64,000 bases of DNA from Saprospiraceae bacterium (GCA_958295895.1 CATQHI010000020.1:1-64000), one strand, 5' to 3'. Positions 52,665 through 61,446 are shown, counted from the stretch's first letter. Notes: generated by a model not told the origin, from the letters alone. Numbers and translations: made by a program.

Positions 52665-54508
52665 CTACCGCAGTTTCACGAATTGCTCAATCACCTGCCG
52701 GTCCTCCTCGATGACCTGTAACTGGTAGGTCCCACTAGCAAGTTCGCTAACGTCCAGACGCATCCGGTGCAGGTTGCTGGCCTTATCTACCAACAGTTCC
52801 CTGACCCGTCGACCGGTAGCATCGGTGATGCTGACGTTGATCCGGCCGGTGAAGCCGCTACGCACATCCACCATGAGGTAGGTACGGGCGGGATTGGGAA
52901 AGAGTGCTACGTGTAGGGCATCTGCGGCGACTTCCACTTGCTGCATAGTACCCATCTGTGCGAACACCTTGGCAGTTCCACAATTACTGGCAGCCGGTCC
53001 GGTACCTGCAGGAAGGGCATCCAGGTTAGAGAGCAGCACCTTATCCACCAGGGTACCCGGTTCGCGGTTGGCTACGGTGATAGTGTGTGCACCAGCGGTA
53101 AGCGCGAAACTGACCGGCCGGGCGTCATCGCTGACCGTCGGCGGGGTCGGTCGTCTCCACCATCAGTTGCATGCGCTGTAATCCGCTGCCGGACTTGATG
53201 GCCACCAGTTTGATGTAGTCATCCTCCCCGAGGCCGTACCAGAGTCCCCCCTGCTGGGAGTTGTTACCGGCACTTGCATCGAAGGCGGGCTGGTCCAGAT
53301 CAACCGAAAGAGCAAAGGACGTAGCGGGTGCCGCGATGCCTAACCCCCAGCGCATTGACCTGGGAGTTATTCTCACTACTTGCCGGCGGCTTCTGGTAGT
53401 GGATGCCCTTCGTACTATGTACGACGAGCTTACCACCCACTACGGTCAGTAGCTCGGGCTGCATGCCGGGCACATTGTGGTTGGCGGGCGTGGCCGGAAA
53501 GAGGTTGTTGGACGGGGCATCCACCATCGTGAAGCCAATGCCCTGTCCGTTACGGTCGTAGATGCCGTTCTCATCGCCGTTAAAACTGAATTTTACGGGT
53601 AGGGGCAAGCTAATCTCCTCACAGGGAAGGATGCTGATGGGCACGCAGCCCACTACGACGGGGGCGGCCACCGAAAGGGTAAGGGTCTCGCTGCTACTGA
53701 GCTCCCCGTCGGATACCGTGACGAGGATTCCCGCGTAAGCACCCGCGTCCCCCGCCCCAGACGCGATACGCAGGCTAGCGGTGCGGTCACCATTGTCGGT
53801 TAGCGTAGCAAATGCGGGCAACTCGGCACTGGCGCTAAAGGTCAACTCGTCCTCGGCAGCATCATCCGTAGCGCGTAGGATGATTATGGTTACCTCGCCC
53901 TCCGTAGCCGTCAGCTCACCGATCTGTGCTAGCACGGGGGCTTGATTGGGTGCCGCTTGCGGTACGGCAGGAGCGATCTCGGCGTAGTCCAGTGTCACCT
54001 CTACAGCACCGAGGGTACCGGTGACGTTAGGGTCATCGACCGTATTGCGGTAGAGGTAGCTCAGCGTAGGTTGACCCCAGACGAAGTGGTAACCGATATC
54101 GGTCCACTCAGTAGCGGCCGCTTCGGGCTGCGGGGCCAGCGTCCAACTGTAGGTGACTCCGAAAAAGCCGTCCCAGATACCGCGTACCACCACTTGCTGC
54201 GGTTGGCCCAGAGTCACTCTGCGTTCTACGCCGTTGTCGGCTACGTCCGTTGCACGCACCTGCACGTACACCTGTTCAGATCGCTCGATGAGCTGGGGAT
54301 ACACCCACTGGTCACCGGCGATCTGATCGTCCATGCGCACGGCCGAGAGGATGCGGTCAGTCCAGGAGGGTTCGATATCGTCTACCTGGAATGACGTACT
54401 GAAGTAGTACGGCTGCTCAGCCTGAAGGGTAATGGATTGGGCGGTGCCGGAAAGTGACGTTAACAATAAGGTCACCAGCAGCCCGAGGGCGAGGTAAAAA
54501 TCTTTCAT
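52665..54508 (-). pseudogene. Broken T9SS cargo gene G, relative of the N-terminal part of F
   Basis: Three reading frames together make one protein. Frame 1 (54508 to about 53345) has a signal peptide (MKDFYLALGLLVTLLLTSLSG), a LamG-like domain like that of F, a cadherin-like domain, and the start of a second LamG-like block to NNSQVNALG. A run of five Gs (53344-53348) then shifts the frame. Removing one G restores NALGLGIAAP and continues the LamG block in frame 2 to VETTDPA (about 53130). There the frame shifts again and jumps to the last third of a WLEAEC module (VSDDARPVSFALTAG, frame 3) and a complete T9SS sorting domain ending at 52665. The join skips the rest of LamG and most of the WLEAEC module, so a deletion occurred. 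The first shift alone could be a sequencing error; the second could not. Confidence 0.8.
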
Positions 54509-54902
54509 CAGGTGTCGTTATAGTGTCTTACCGGCTGGGGACCGGCAGGGATAAGCGTAGGTTCCAGGCTAATGTCCAAATTGCGGGCAGCCTAAGGGCG
54601 GGGAAGCGAGTAGGACGACTGACGGAGACAGACTAGCTGGTCAGAAAAAAGGTGTGTGCTAGGCAGAAATAGCTACCGGCCAGGGCAGCTCGCCGTTTTA
54701 TAACTGTAGGCCAGGGCCTTATTCAAAGCTGAAAAGGTGGAATAACGGCCGGATAAAGCTTCAAAATCAGTCGTAAGATAGGTGGAACTATACGATGTGT
54801 TCAACAATACCCCCAAAAATGAAGGCTATTTTGTCAATTCGACCACAAAGCCGGATGCTCATCTAACGTGCTCACATACGATGTAGGTACACCCATCGGT
54901 TT
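54509..54902. other. Intergenic region between tyrS and pseudogene G
   Basis: No gene, RNA gene or strong hairpin was recognised in these 394 bp. A short plus-strand frame near 54454-54636 has no features. The region should hold the former promoter of G; no exact TAnnTTTG match was seen. Confidence 0.4.
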
Positions 54903-56204
54903 TCATAACACTTCGAAAAGGTAGCGTTTCTTTTTCCCGTTTTCCAGCAGCAAGTAGCGGTCGTGTAGCAGGTCAGCGGCATCTACCTGCCGCTCCACAT
55001 TGGTCACTTTCTCCTTATTGATCGCGATCGCATTGCCCTGCACCGCCCGTCTAGCCTCGCTCTTGCTGCTCACCACCTCGCTGTGCTCGCTCAGTAACTC
55101 CACGAGCCCCATTGGTAGCAGCCCCCGTTCCACCCCAAAGGTGGGAATGTTCCCGCTCAACGCCCGAAACGCCCTGGCATCCAGCGCCCGTAGGTCCTCA
55201 GCCGTGGCCCCGCGCCCCCACAGCAGATTGGTCACCCGCTCGGCCGTCTGCAGGGCCTCCGCCCCGTGGATTCGCTCGGTCAGCTCCGCCGCCAGCCCCG
55301 TTTTGATCTCCGTCACCTCCCGGTAGCGGTCTTCTCCCCCCAGGTGGGCCTCCACGGTAGCGCAGTCAGCCAGGATTGCCTCTTTGTCCCGCAGCGAAAA
55401 GTACTTCAGGTAGGTCGCCACGTCCGCATCATCGGCCCGCAGCCAAAACTGGTAGAAGTCGTACGGACTGGTCAGTTCCTCGTCCAGCCACACGTTACCC
55501 TCGGCACTTTTGCCAAATTTGCTTCCGTCGGCCTTCGTCAGCAGCGGTGTGGTCACCGCATAGGCTTTCCCCTCCAGGTTGCGCCGCACGAACTCCGAGC
55601 CGCTGGTAATATTTCCCCACTGGTCCGAGCCCCCCATTTGCACCGTCACCCCGTAGTCCGCATACAGCCGCTGAAAGTCGTAGCCCTGCAGCAGTTGGTA
55701 GCTGAACTCCGTGAATGACAGCCCAGTTTCCAGCCGGTTCTGCACGCTATCCTTGCTCATCATGTAGCTGACGGTCAGGGTCTTACCCACATCGCGCAGG
55801 AAGTCCAGCACGTTCATCTCCCGGTAGAAGTCATGGTTATTCACCACACGCACCTTTGCACCCGCGCGCGCGCCCCCCTGTTGCAGCAGCCGTTCCATTT
55901 GCGCTTGCTGGTGGGCTAGGTTACCGTCCAGTTCCTCATACGTTTTGAGTTCCCTTTCCTGGTCCTTGCCGCTGGGGTCACCGATGCGTCCCGTCGCGCC
56001 GCCAAAGAGTACCACCGCCTCGTGTCCCGCCCGCAGCCAGTGCAGCAGCAGCATCACCTGCACGTAGTTTCCGAGTGTGAGCGAGGGGGCCGTGGGGTCA
56101 AAGCCGATGTAGGCCTTCCGCGGCCGTTCACTCAGGTGCTCGCGGATACCGGGGGTGAGTTGGTGGAGCATGCCGCGCCATTCCAGCTCTTCTAGAAAGT
56201 CCAT
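54903..56204 (-). CDS. tyrS: Tyrosyl-tRNA synthetase
   Basis: A 433-residue class I synthetase starting at the ATG at 56204 (MDFLEELEWRGML). The upstream in-frame extension is Pro/Arg-rich and not part of the family. The Rossmann core shows AYIGFDPTAPSLTLGNYV, GGATGRIGDPSGK, YDFQRLYADYGVTVQMGGSDQWGNITSG (tyrosine and ATP pocket) and the KMSKS equivalent KFGKS. A C-terminal S4-like RNA-binding domain follows (SKSEARRAVQGNAIAINKEKV). The enzyme charges tRNA-Tyr. In the HIGH motif the first His appears as Thr43 and the last as Asn46 (TLGN). Asn is common there; Thr at the first position is less usual. Divergent from the permease gene. Confidence 0.96.
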   Translation of the reverse strand: MDFLEELEWRGMLHQLTPGIREHLSERPRKAYIGFDPTAPSLTLGNYVQVMLLLHWLRAGHEAVVLFGGATGRIGDPSGKDQERELKTYEELDGNLAHQQAQMERLLQQGGARAGAKVRVVNNHDFYREMNVLDFLRDVGKTLTVSYMMSKDSVQNRLETGLSFTEFSYQLLQGYDFQRLYADYGVTVQMGGSDQWGNITSGSEFVRRNLEGKAYAVTTPLLTKADGSKFGKSAEGNVWLDEELTSPYDFYQFWLRADDADVATYLKYFSLRDKEAILADCATVEAHLGGEDRYREVTEIKTGLAAELTERIHGAEALQTAERVTNLLWGRGATAEDLRALDARAFRALSGNIPTFGVERGLLPMGLVELLSEHSEVVSSKSEARRAVQGNAIAINKEKVTNVERQVDAADLLHDRYLLLENGKKKRYLFEVL

Positions 56205-56330
56205 GGGGGTGGGTTGTGGGGTTTTTGGGTTATTGCGTGGCCGTCGTCGTAGGCGTGACGCGCGTGACAGTGGGGGCGGGGCCGCAGGTGCAAAGAAACT
56301 CGAAAAAGGCAAACTCCGGCCCCATCCCAT

Positions 56331-56399
56331 CTAATGAGCAAAGCGATCTAACCAGCCGAAGGCGCCTAACCAGCGTAGCGTCTAACGAGGGAAGCGATC
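56331..56399 (+). repeat. Degenerate CTAACCAGC-type tandem repeats upstream of the permease gene
   Basis: About four units of 16-18 bp, each starting CTAA(C/T)(C/G)AG and ending near GCG(A/T/C)T or GCGC, lie directly before the permease start. The same motif recurs in both orientations just after the gene (57735-57798). Confidence 0.6.
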
Positions 56400-56407
56400 T
56401 ATCTTTA
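56400..56407 (+). promoter_or_regulatory. Possible -7 element for the permease gene
   Basis: TATCTTTA matches TAnnTTTG at seven of eight positions and ends 4 nt before the ATG at 56412. Transcription from it would give a leaderless or nearly leaderless mRNA. Confidence 0.4.
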
Positions 56408-56411
56408 CTCC

Positions 56412-57734
56412 ATGAACCTTCCGCTCTTCCTCGCCCGCGGCGTCGCCAAGGGGGGCTCGCAGTCCATCAGCCGTACGATCATCGCGATCGCGGTGGTGGC
56501 CGTGGCGATCTCCATGGCGACGATGGTGCTGGCCAGCGCGCTGATCTCGGGCTTCAAGACGGAAATTTCGGTCAAGATATTCGGCTTCTGGGGACACGTA
56601 CACATCACGGACGAGAACGCGGCCAACGACATCATGCTGACCACGGACTACCCCATCAGCACCCAGCAGTCGTTCTATCCCAGCCTGGAGGAAACCGGCC
56701 GCATTACCTACCGCGACTTCGAAGACCCCTTCGGTAGTAATAGCACCAAGGAACGCACTACGGCGGGCGGTATTCGCCACATCCAGCCATTCATCCTGCT
56801 GCCGGGCATCATCTCGGTGTTCCAGGAGGGTGAACGACTGGCGGATACCGAGCCGCTGATCCTGAAGGGGATCGACCAGGACTTTGGTTGGGAGGATTTT
56901 GCCCAGTACATGGTCGAGGGCGAGCAGCTGCGCGTCACGCCCGATTCTACGTCGCGGGGCATCCTGATCTCCAACAGTACGGCCCGCCGGCTCAAGATCG
57001 GGGTGGGGGACCGAGTGGATTTCGTGTACTTCAGCGGACTGCGGGAAGAGAAGTCACGCGCCTTCAGTGTACAGGGCATCTACAAGACCGGCCTGGAAGA
57101 ATACGACAGTAAGTTTGCCATCGTCGACATCAAGCAGTTGCGCCGCCTGCTCAACTGGCGCGACGACGAGGTCGGCGGCTTCGAGGTGGTGCTCGACGAC
57201 ATCGACGACCTGGAGGCCTTCGCCAACTACATCCACTACGACGTGCTGCCGCAGCACCTCTACGCCGATAGCATCCGCAACAAGCTGCGTGAGCTCTTCA
57301 ACTGGCTCGATATTCAGGATTACAACGGCATCATCATTCTGATCCTCGTGGTGCTGGTCGCCGTGATCAATATGATGACCGCCCTGCTCATCCTCATCCT
57401 CGAGCGTACTAACATGATCGGTACCCTCAAGGCCTTGGGGCAGGACAACTGGAGCATCCGCCAGATTTTCCTCTACTACGCCGGCTTCATCGTCATCGTT
57501 GGCCTGCTGCTTGGCAACGTGATTGGTCTTGGCCTCGCCTATCTCCAGAAGACCTTCGGCATTGTCAAGCTCGACGAGGAGAGTTACTACCTGGACGTGG
57601 CCCCGATCAAGCTGGAGTGGCTTACGATTTTGGGCCTCAACGTGGGGACCTTCGTAGTGACGCTGGCGTTTTTGGTGCTGCCTTCCTACTTGGTGACTAA
57701 GATTGACCCGGTGAAGGCAATTAGGTTTAAGTAG
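56412..57734 (+). CDS. LolC/FtsX-type ABC transporter permease
   Basis: A 440-residue membrane protein with the MacB/LolC fold. The first membrane helix (about 25-47, TIIAIAVVAVAISMATMVLA) is followed by a large periplasmic domain (about 50-310) and three C-terminal helices (about 315-345, 360-390 and 405-430; FtsX domain). The short stretch ERTNMIGTLKALGQDNWSIRQIF before helix 3 is typical of lipoprotein-releasing permeases that couple to an LolD-type ATPase. It probably extracts lipoproteins from the inner membrane toward the outer membrane. No ATPase gene is adjacent, so the partner is encoded elsewhere. Both flanks carry the same short degenerate repeats. Confidence 0.9.
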   Translation: MNLPLFLARGVAKGGSQSISRTIIAIAVVAVAISMATMVLASALISGFKTEISVKIFGFWGHVHITDENAANDIMLTTDYPISTQQSFYPSLEETGRITYRDFEDPFGSNSTKERTTAGGIRHIQPFILLPGIISVFQEGERLADTEPLILKGIDQDFGWEDFAQYMVEGEQLRVTPDSTSRGILISNSTARRLKIGVGDRVDFVYFSGLREEKSRAFSVQGIYKTGLEEYDSKFAIVDIKQLRRLLNWRDDEVGGFEVVLDDIDDLEAFANYIHYDVLPQHLYADSIRNKLRELFNWLDIQDYNGIIILILVVLVAVINMMTALLILILERTNMIGTLKALGQDNWSIRQIFLYYAGFIVIVGLLLGNVIGLGLAYLQKTFGIVKLDEESYYLDVAPIKLEWLTILGLNVGTFVVTLAFLVLPSYLVTKIDPVKAIRFK

Positions 57735-57798
57735 ATCGCCTTCGGCTTGTTAGACGCTGCGCTGGTTAGACGGCCTAACCAGCCGGCAGGCGTCTAAC
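57735..57798. repeat. CTAACCAGC-type repeats downstream of the permease gene
   Basis: Units related to those at 56331-56399 occur here in both orientations: TTGTTAGACGC and GGTTAGACGG on the plus strand (inverted), then CCTAACCAGCC and GTCTAACCTGG (direct). They can fold into hairpins and lie between the permease stop and the end of the convergent DUF1015-like gene. Confidence 0.55.
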
Positions 57799-58831
57799 CT
57801 GGTATCCAGACTAATAACCCACTAGGCAGCCGCGGCCGAAAATATGTACTCTTCGGCGGCAGCAACCGACCTGCCTCGACCTCGGCGAAGAAGCGCTGCT
57901 TCGTAATGGGCTTGCCCAGTAGTAGGACCTGCTCATGTAGTCCTTCTGGCAACTGATAGACGCCTTCCACGATGGGAGGTGGGATCAGGAAACTGATGCG
58001 CGCGTCGGTCCGCACGTCCGTAATGCCGAAGAGGGAGGGAAGGACGGTGTCGTTGAGCCAGGCGGGGTCGGTGTCGGTCACCGTGGCGTCGCGGCGCGTG
58101 AGGTGATAATGCCTCCCCCGGTAGCTATAGAGCCACGTCCCGGCCTGACGCACCGGCCGGGGGGCGGGGATAGACTGCACGTGGAAGACATCGCGCAGGC
58201 GAGCGAGCAGGGTGGCCGGCTGCTGGGTAGTGCGAATGCTCCGCATAAAGGCATGAATACTTAGGTCCTCTCCGCCGATGAGCACTACGGGGAGGTAGGC
58301 GAAGTCCGGCACTCCCTCGGCGGCCAGGGCGGCGTGGGTGTAGGCACGGTGGTGGCCGTCGGCGATTACTAGGGGGCCGAGGCCATCTAGGCGCAGGGGG
58401 GAAGTACTGCCATAGCCGGGATAGAGGCGGTAGCGGAAGTCGGGTGTATCGTAAACGATCGGTGTGCCTGCGGGCAGCGGCAGACTATCGCGCAGGGGTG
58501 CAAGCGAGGGGAGGGTAAGCAGGACCGGCTTACCGAGCGCACCGCGGTCGGCTAGGACCAGCTCCCGCTGACGTTGCAGGCGAGGTAGCAGGGTAGCCTC
58601 GTGGGGGCGCACCAGACCGTCGGTAAAGTCACTTGCCGGCAGCAAGCCGCCAATACCCCAGCGCGGTAGACCGGCATCAGTGTCGATGCGGAGTGCCGGA
58701 AAGTGTGGTTCCTTATGGGCCACGAAGGGGAAGGGAGTAAGACTACGGATGCCGTAGCGCGTGACGGGCAGCGTGGCCACGGGGCCGGCGGCGGGCTGGT
58801 AGGAACGGGGGAAGGGAAGCAGGCTGGGCAT
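57794..58831 (-). CDS. DUF1015-like protein
   Basis: About 345 residues from the ATG at 58831 (MPSLLPFPRSYQPAAG). Earlier in-frame ATGs at 58888 and 58969 are possible but add sequence unlike the family. Recognisable DUF1015 features are the ADGHHRAYTHAA motif at about 145-160, DPAWLNDTVLPSLFGI, and the C-terminal PPKSTYFRPRLPSGLLV. Bacteroidota members often sit near serine-metabolism genes, but none is seen here. The biochemical role of the family is not well established. The copy is shorter than the roughly 400-residue members I know, mostly at the N-terminus. A -7-like element (TACCTTTC, 58848-58855) precedes the chosen start. Confidence 0.75.
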   Translation of the reverse strand: MPSLLPFPRSYQPAAGPVATLPVTRYGIRSLTPFPFVAHKEPHFPALRIDTDAGLPRWGIGGLLPASDFTDGLVRPHEATLLPRLQRQRELVLADRGALGKPVLLTLPSLAPLRDSLPLPAGTPIVYDTPDFRYRLYPGYGSTSPLRLDGLGPLVIADGHHRAYTHAALAAEGVPDFAYLPVVLIGGEDLSIHAFMRSIRTTQQPATLLARLRDVFHVQSIPAPRPVRQAGTWLYSYRGRHYHLTRRDATVTDTDPAWLNDTVLPSLFGITDVRTDARISFLIPPPIVEGVYQLPEGLHEQVLLLGKPITKQRFFAEVEAGRLLPPKSTYFRPRLPSGLLVWIPG

Positions 58832-59076
58832 GGACCGGGGGGTGGCCGAAAGGTAGCGGCTACCGGCCGGAAAAAAGAAAGGCATGACACAAGTGCCACA
58901 CCTTTCCTGAACTAAACCCCAGTTATAAAAAATCTTAGGCGGCACAACTGCGCCGCTTGTCTGCTGCAATATACGGGCAGTCTAGGGGATATATTGCACC
59001 GACTGTGAAAAATCTTTTCTACGCAACCCCATGATTCACCCCCCTGCACCCCATGGGGTAAGGTTTAAACTACCTT

Positions 59077-60282
59077 TTACTGGGTATCGGTCTGTCCGAA
59101 ATCGAAGAGTAGACTGAAGCGCAGGGTATTGTCGAGGGGGTTACGCTGGTTGCTGGTGGGGACTAAGTAGCTCAAATTGATGCCGAAGATGTTGTACTTC
59201 AGCCCCAGGCCGGCGGTGAGGTACTTGCGGTTGCCCTTGGTTTGATCCTCGAAAAAGTAGCCGGCGCGCACGGCGAATTGCTGGGCGTACCAGTATTCGA
59301 CCCCGGCGCTGAAGGTGAGCTCGCGCAGCTCCTCGCCGAAACCGTCGGGGGCATCGCTGAAGCTGGTGAGCACTCCGCTTAGCGGGCTAAGGTCGTCGAT
59401 CTCATTCTGAGTGCGCTTGCAATCAGTACTACCATCACAGGGCGTAGGTACCAATAGCTTGTTAACATCCCCGGTGATGGTAATCTGGTTATACTGGTCG
59501 AGGTTGAAGGTGTAGGCAGCACCGATTCCGAGGTTGGCGGGTAGGAAGTCGCGGATGGTATCCTGGGTGTAGCTGATCTTGTTGCCGATGTTGGTGATCG
59601 CACCGCCGATGGCCAGGATGTTGCCGCTCGGGCCCAGGGGCTGACTGCGGTAGCTAGCACCGATATCAGCGGCAAAGGCGCTTCCGGCCTTTAGCGTGGT
59701 GCCCTGTACCTGTTGTCCGGCCGCGAGGTTGGAGTTGAGGTACTTCGCGGTGATCGAAAGACCGAACGTCTCGGTGAGCTTCCGGCTGTAGGCCAGGGCC
59801 ACCTCAAACTCATTGGGCTTGCCTGTACCTAGTTGATTGTTATTGTCATCGGTGTACTGAATATCCCCCAGACTAAAGTAACGCAGGCTGGCGCTCACTA
59901 CCTGATTCTCGTCCAGCTTTTTGAAGCCACCAAGGTAGGCCAGGTAGACGTCGTTAAGCCCCAGAGCCTGTAGCCAGGGGGTGTAGGTGGCACCGAGGGC
60001 TAGGTCCTCATCGGTAAACGCTAAACGACTAGCATTATAATGCATGGCATTGGCATCCGGGCTGAGCGCGATACCGGCATCTCCCATGGCTCCGCCGCGG
60101 GCGTCGGGATTTATGCGGAGGAAGGGTACGGCGGAAACGACGGTATTAACGCAGGGAGCTCCCGTGCCGGGCTGGGTGTTCTGACCGGGTCCTCCTTGAC
60201 ATGCTTTAATTTGGGCGGCGGCGGGTATACTGAGGCTGCCCACCAACGTTAGGGCCAGTACGATGCGGAATAGTTGTTGCAT
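59077..60282 (-). CDS. porV: Type IX secretion outer-membrane protein PorV
   Basis: A 401-residue outer-membrane barrel protein with a signal peptide (about 1-23, ending IPAAAQ). Diagnostic PorV/LptO segments are VPFLRINPDARGGAMGDAGIAL near the N-terminus, NASRLAF, TPWLQALGLNDVYLAYL and a terminal barrel strand (LRFSLLFDFGQ). PorV is the shuttle that takes T9SS cargo from the translocon to the PorU sortase complex. PorU, usually its neighbour, is not in this window. It lies about 5 kb from a 40-kb group of T9SS cargo genes, which it would serve together with every other cargo in the cell. Confidence 0.93.
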   Translation of the reverse strand: MQQLFRIVLALTLVGSLSIPAAAQIKACQGGPGQNTQPGTGAPCVNTVVSAVPFLRINPDARGGAMGDAGIALSPDANAMHYNASRLAFTDEDLALGATYTPWLQALGLNDVYLAYLGGFKKLDENQVVSASLRYFSLGDIQYTDDNNNQLGTGKPNEFEVALAYSRKLTETFGLSITAKYLNSNLAAGQQVQGTTLKAGSAFAADIGASYRSQPLGPSGNILAIGGAITNIGNKISYTQDTIRDFLPANLGIGAAYTFNLDQYNQITITGDVNKLLVPTPCDGSTDCKRTQNEIDDLSPLSGVLTSFSDAPDGFGEELRELTFSAGVEYWYAQQFAVRAGYFFEDQTKGNRKYLTAGLGLKYNIFGINLSYLVPTSNQRNPLDNTLRFSLLFDFGQTDTQ

Positions 60283-60369
60283 AGTTGATTAGTCTCGAAC
60301 ATAAACAATTTGCCCTCGCTCCACTGCGGGCAGGGTTACAGATGAATCTAACGGCCGTACCGCTGCGCT

Positions 60370-60377
60370 TATTTTTG
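60370..60377 (+). promoter_or_regulatory. -7 promoter element for the 60410 gene
   Basis: TATTTTTG matches TAnnTTTG exactly, 32 nt before the ATG at 60410, in the divergent region shared with porV. No TTG was found at -33. Confidence 0.5.
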
Positions 60378-60409
60378 GTCCCCCTACACCAAGCGGTAAA
60401 ATTATCACC

Positions 60410-60967
60410 ATGAGGCAGTTTTTACTTACCTACCTATTTATCGTATTCGCTACGGCTACCGGCTCCGCCCAGGTGGAGCTGAATCCATATGTAGGTCTGA
60501 TTACCGGCGACAGAACTATCGACTTGGTACAGCCGACCGATGACATATTCACCTACGAAGGCGATCGCTGGCAGCTCGGCATCGATGCCCTCTTCGGTGC
60601 CGGACAGCTGGCCCCACTGGTCGGGCTCAGCTACCGGATGAGCAGCTACGAGAGCAAGCAGGCAGCCTCCTTCGATTACGGACGGCTCCGTCTGCCTCTG
60701 GGACTGGCTTACCGGGTGCTGGCGGCGGACTTTGATATCAACTTGGTGTTATCCGTGGCCATCGCGCCCGGGCTGGCATTAGGTGACGATCGTACCGAGA
60801 CGGTGATCCTATTCGAAAACAACATTGACTGGCGCGGCCGCGCTGCTGCCACCTTCTACCTAGGCAGCGTGACCCTGGGGCTACAGTACGGACAGAACGT
60901 CTCCAGTCCAGAAAACTCATTCGGTCCTAACGGCGATTTCACCCTCACCCTGGGCGCCCGCTTCTAG
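60410..60967 (+). CDS. Small outer-membrane beta-barrel candidate
   Basis: A 185-residue protein with a signal peptide (about 1-20, MRQFLLTYLFIVFATATGSAQ). Alternating amphipathic strands follow to a terminal aromatic residue (GDFTLTLGARF), the usual signature of a small outer-membrane barrel. Segments such as LNPYVGLITGDRTIDL, APLVGLSYRMSSYESKQ and VTLGLQYGQNVSS are barrel-like. No family is recognised by eye. It is divergent from porV and about 140 bp upstream of acpP, with its own -7 element, so a functional link to either is not implied. Confidence 0.75.
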   Translation: MRQFLLTYLFIVFATATGSAQVELNPYVGLITGDRTIDLVQPTDDIFTYEGDRWQLGIDALFGAGQLAPLVGLSYRMSSYESKQAASFDYGRLRLPLGLAYRVLAADFDINLVLSVAIAPGLALGDDRTETVILFENNIDWRGRAAATFYLGSVTLGLQYGQNVSSPENSFGPNGDFTLTLGARF

Positions 60968-61046
60968 GCATTCTACTGCCCCCTTGCGCCTGCGTTCCCC
61001 ATTCCGGTGTTACCTTGCCGCCCGGCGCCCTCAAATGTCGGTTAAC

Positions 61047-61077
61047 TTGCGCAAGTGAATCGTTGGGGCTTACTTTG
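61047..61077 (+). promoter_or_regulatory. Promoter of acpP (-33 TTG and -7 TTACTTTG)
   Basis: TTG at 61047-61049 and TTACTTTG at 61070-61077 (seven of eight matches to TAnnTTTG) are 20 bp apart, the spacing expected of Bacteroidota housekeeping promoters. The ATG follows at 61112. Confidence 0.6.
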
Positions 61078-61111
61078 CGCCCGCATTTAATCACTAAAGC
61101 CACCTCAGAAC

Positions 61112-61351
61112 ATGGCCAGCATTGAAGAAAAAGTAAAGCAGATCATCGTCGACAAACTCGGCGTCGACGAAAGTGAGGTAACGGCCGACGCCAGCTTCCA
61201 GAACGACCTGGGGGCCGACTCGCTCGATACCGTAGAGCTCATCATGGAGTTCGAAAAGGAGTTCGACATCAGCATCCCCGACGAGCAGGCCGAAAACATC
61301 CAGACCGTCGGCCAGGCCGTCACCTACCTGGAAAGTAGCGTGGAGAAGTAA
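61112..61351 (+). CDS. acpP: Acyl carrier protein
   Basis: A 79-residue acidic helical protein with the phosphopantetheine attachment motif [10 protein letters not shown] (Ser37). Length and sequence are standard for the fatty-acid-synthesis carrier. It is followed by its own terminator and then fabF, the usual order. Confidence 0.98.
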   Translation: MASIEEKVKQIIVDKLGVDESEVTADASFQNDLGADSLDTVELIMEFEKEFDISIPDEQAENIQTVGQAVTYLESSVEK

Positions 61352-61383
61352 GCCCAAACTCCACTTTCTACCCTTTCCGTATC

Positions 61384-61431
61384 GCCGCCCGGTTACCCCT
61401 TCAAAAGGGTAGCGGGCGGCGGTTTTTTTTT
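61384..61431 (+). terminator. Rho-independent terminator after acpP
   Basis: Stem GCCGCCCG...TACCC pairs with GGGTA...CGGGCGGC around a short CTTCAAAA loop and is followed by a run of nine Ts. It separates acpP from fabF transcription. Confidence 0.88.
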
Positions 61432-61438
61432 ATCTTGC
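61431..61438 (+). promoter_or_regulatory. Possible -7 element for fabF
   Basis: TATCTTGC, six of eight matches to TAnnTTTG, directly after the acpP terminator T-run and 8 nt before the fabF ATG. Weak alone, but the terminator requires a promoter here or read-through. Confidence 0.3.
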
Positions 61439-61446
61439 ACCCCACG

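Noticed and set aside
53344-53348. Phase-variable G tract in gene G
   Set aside because: Five Gs is too short for typical phase variation, and a second, non-slippage break follows downstream.
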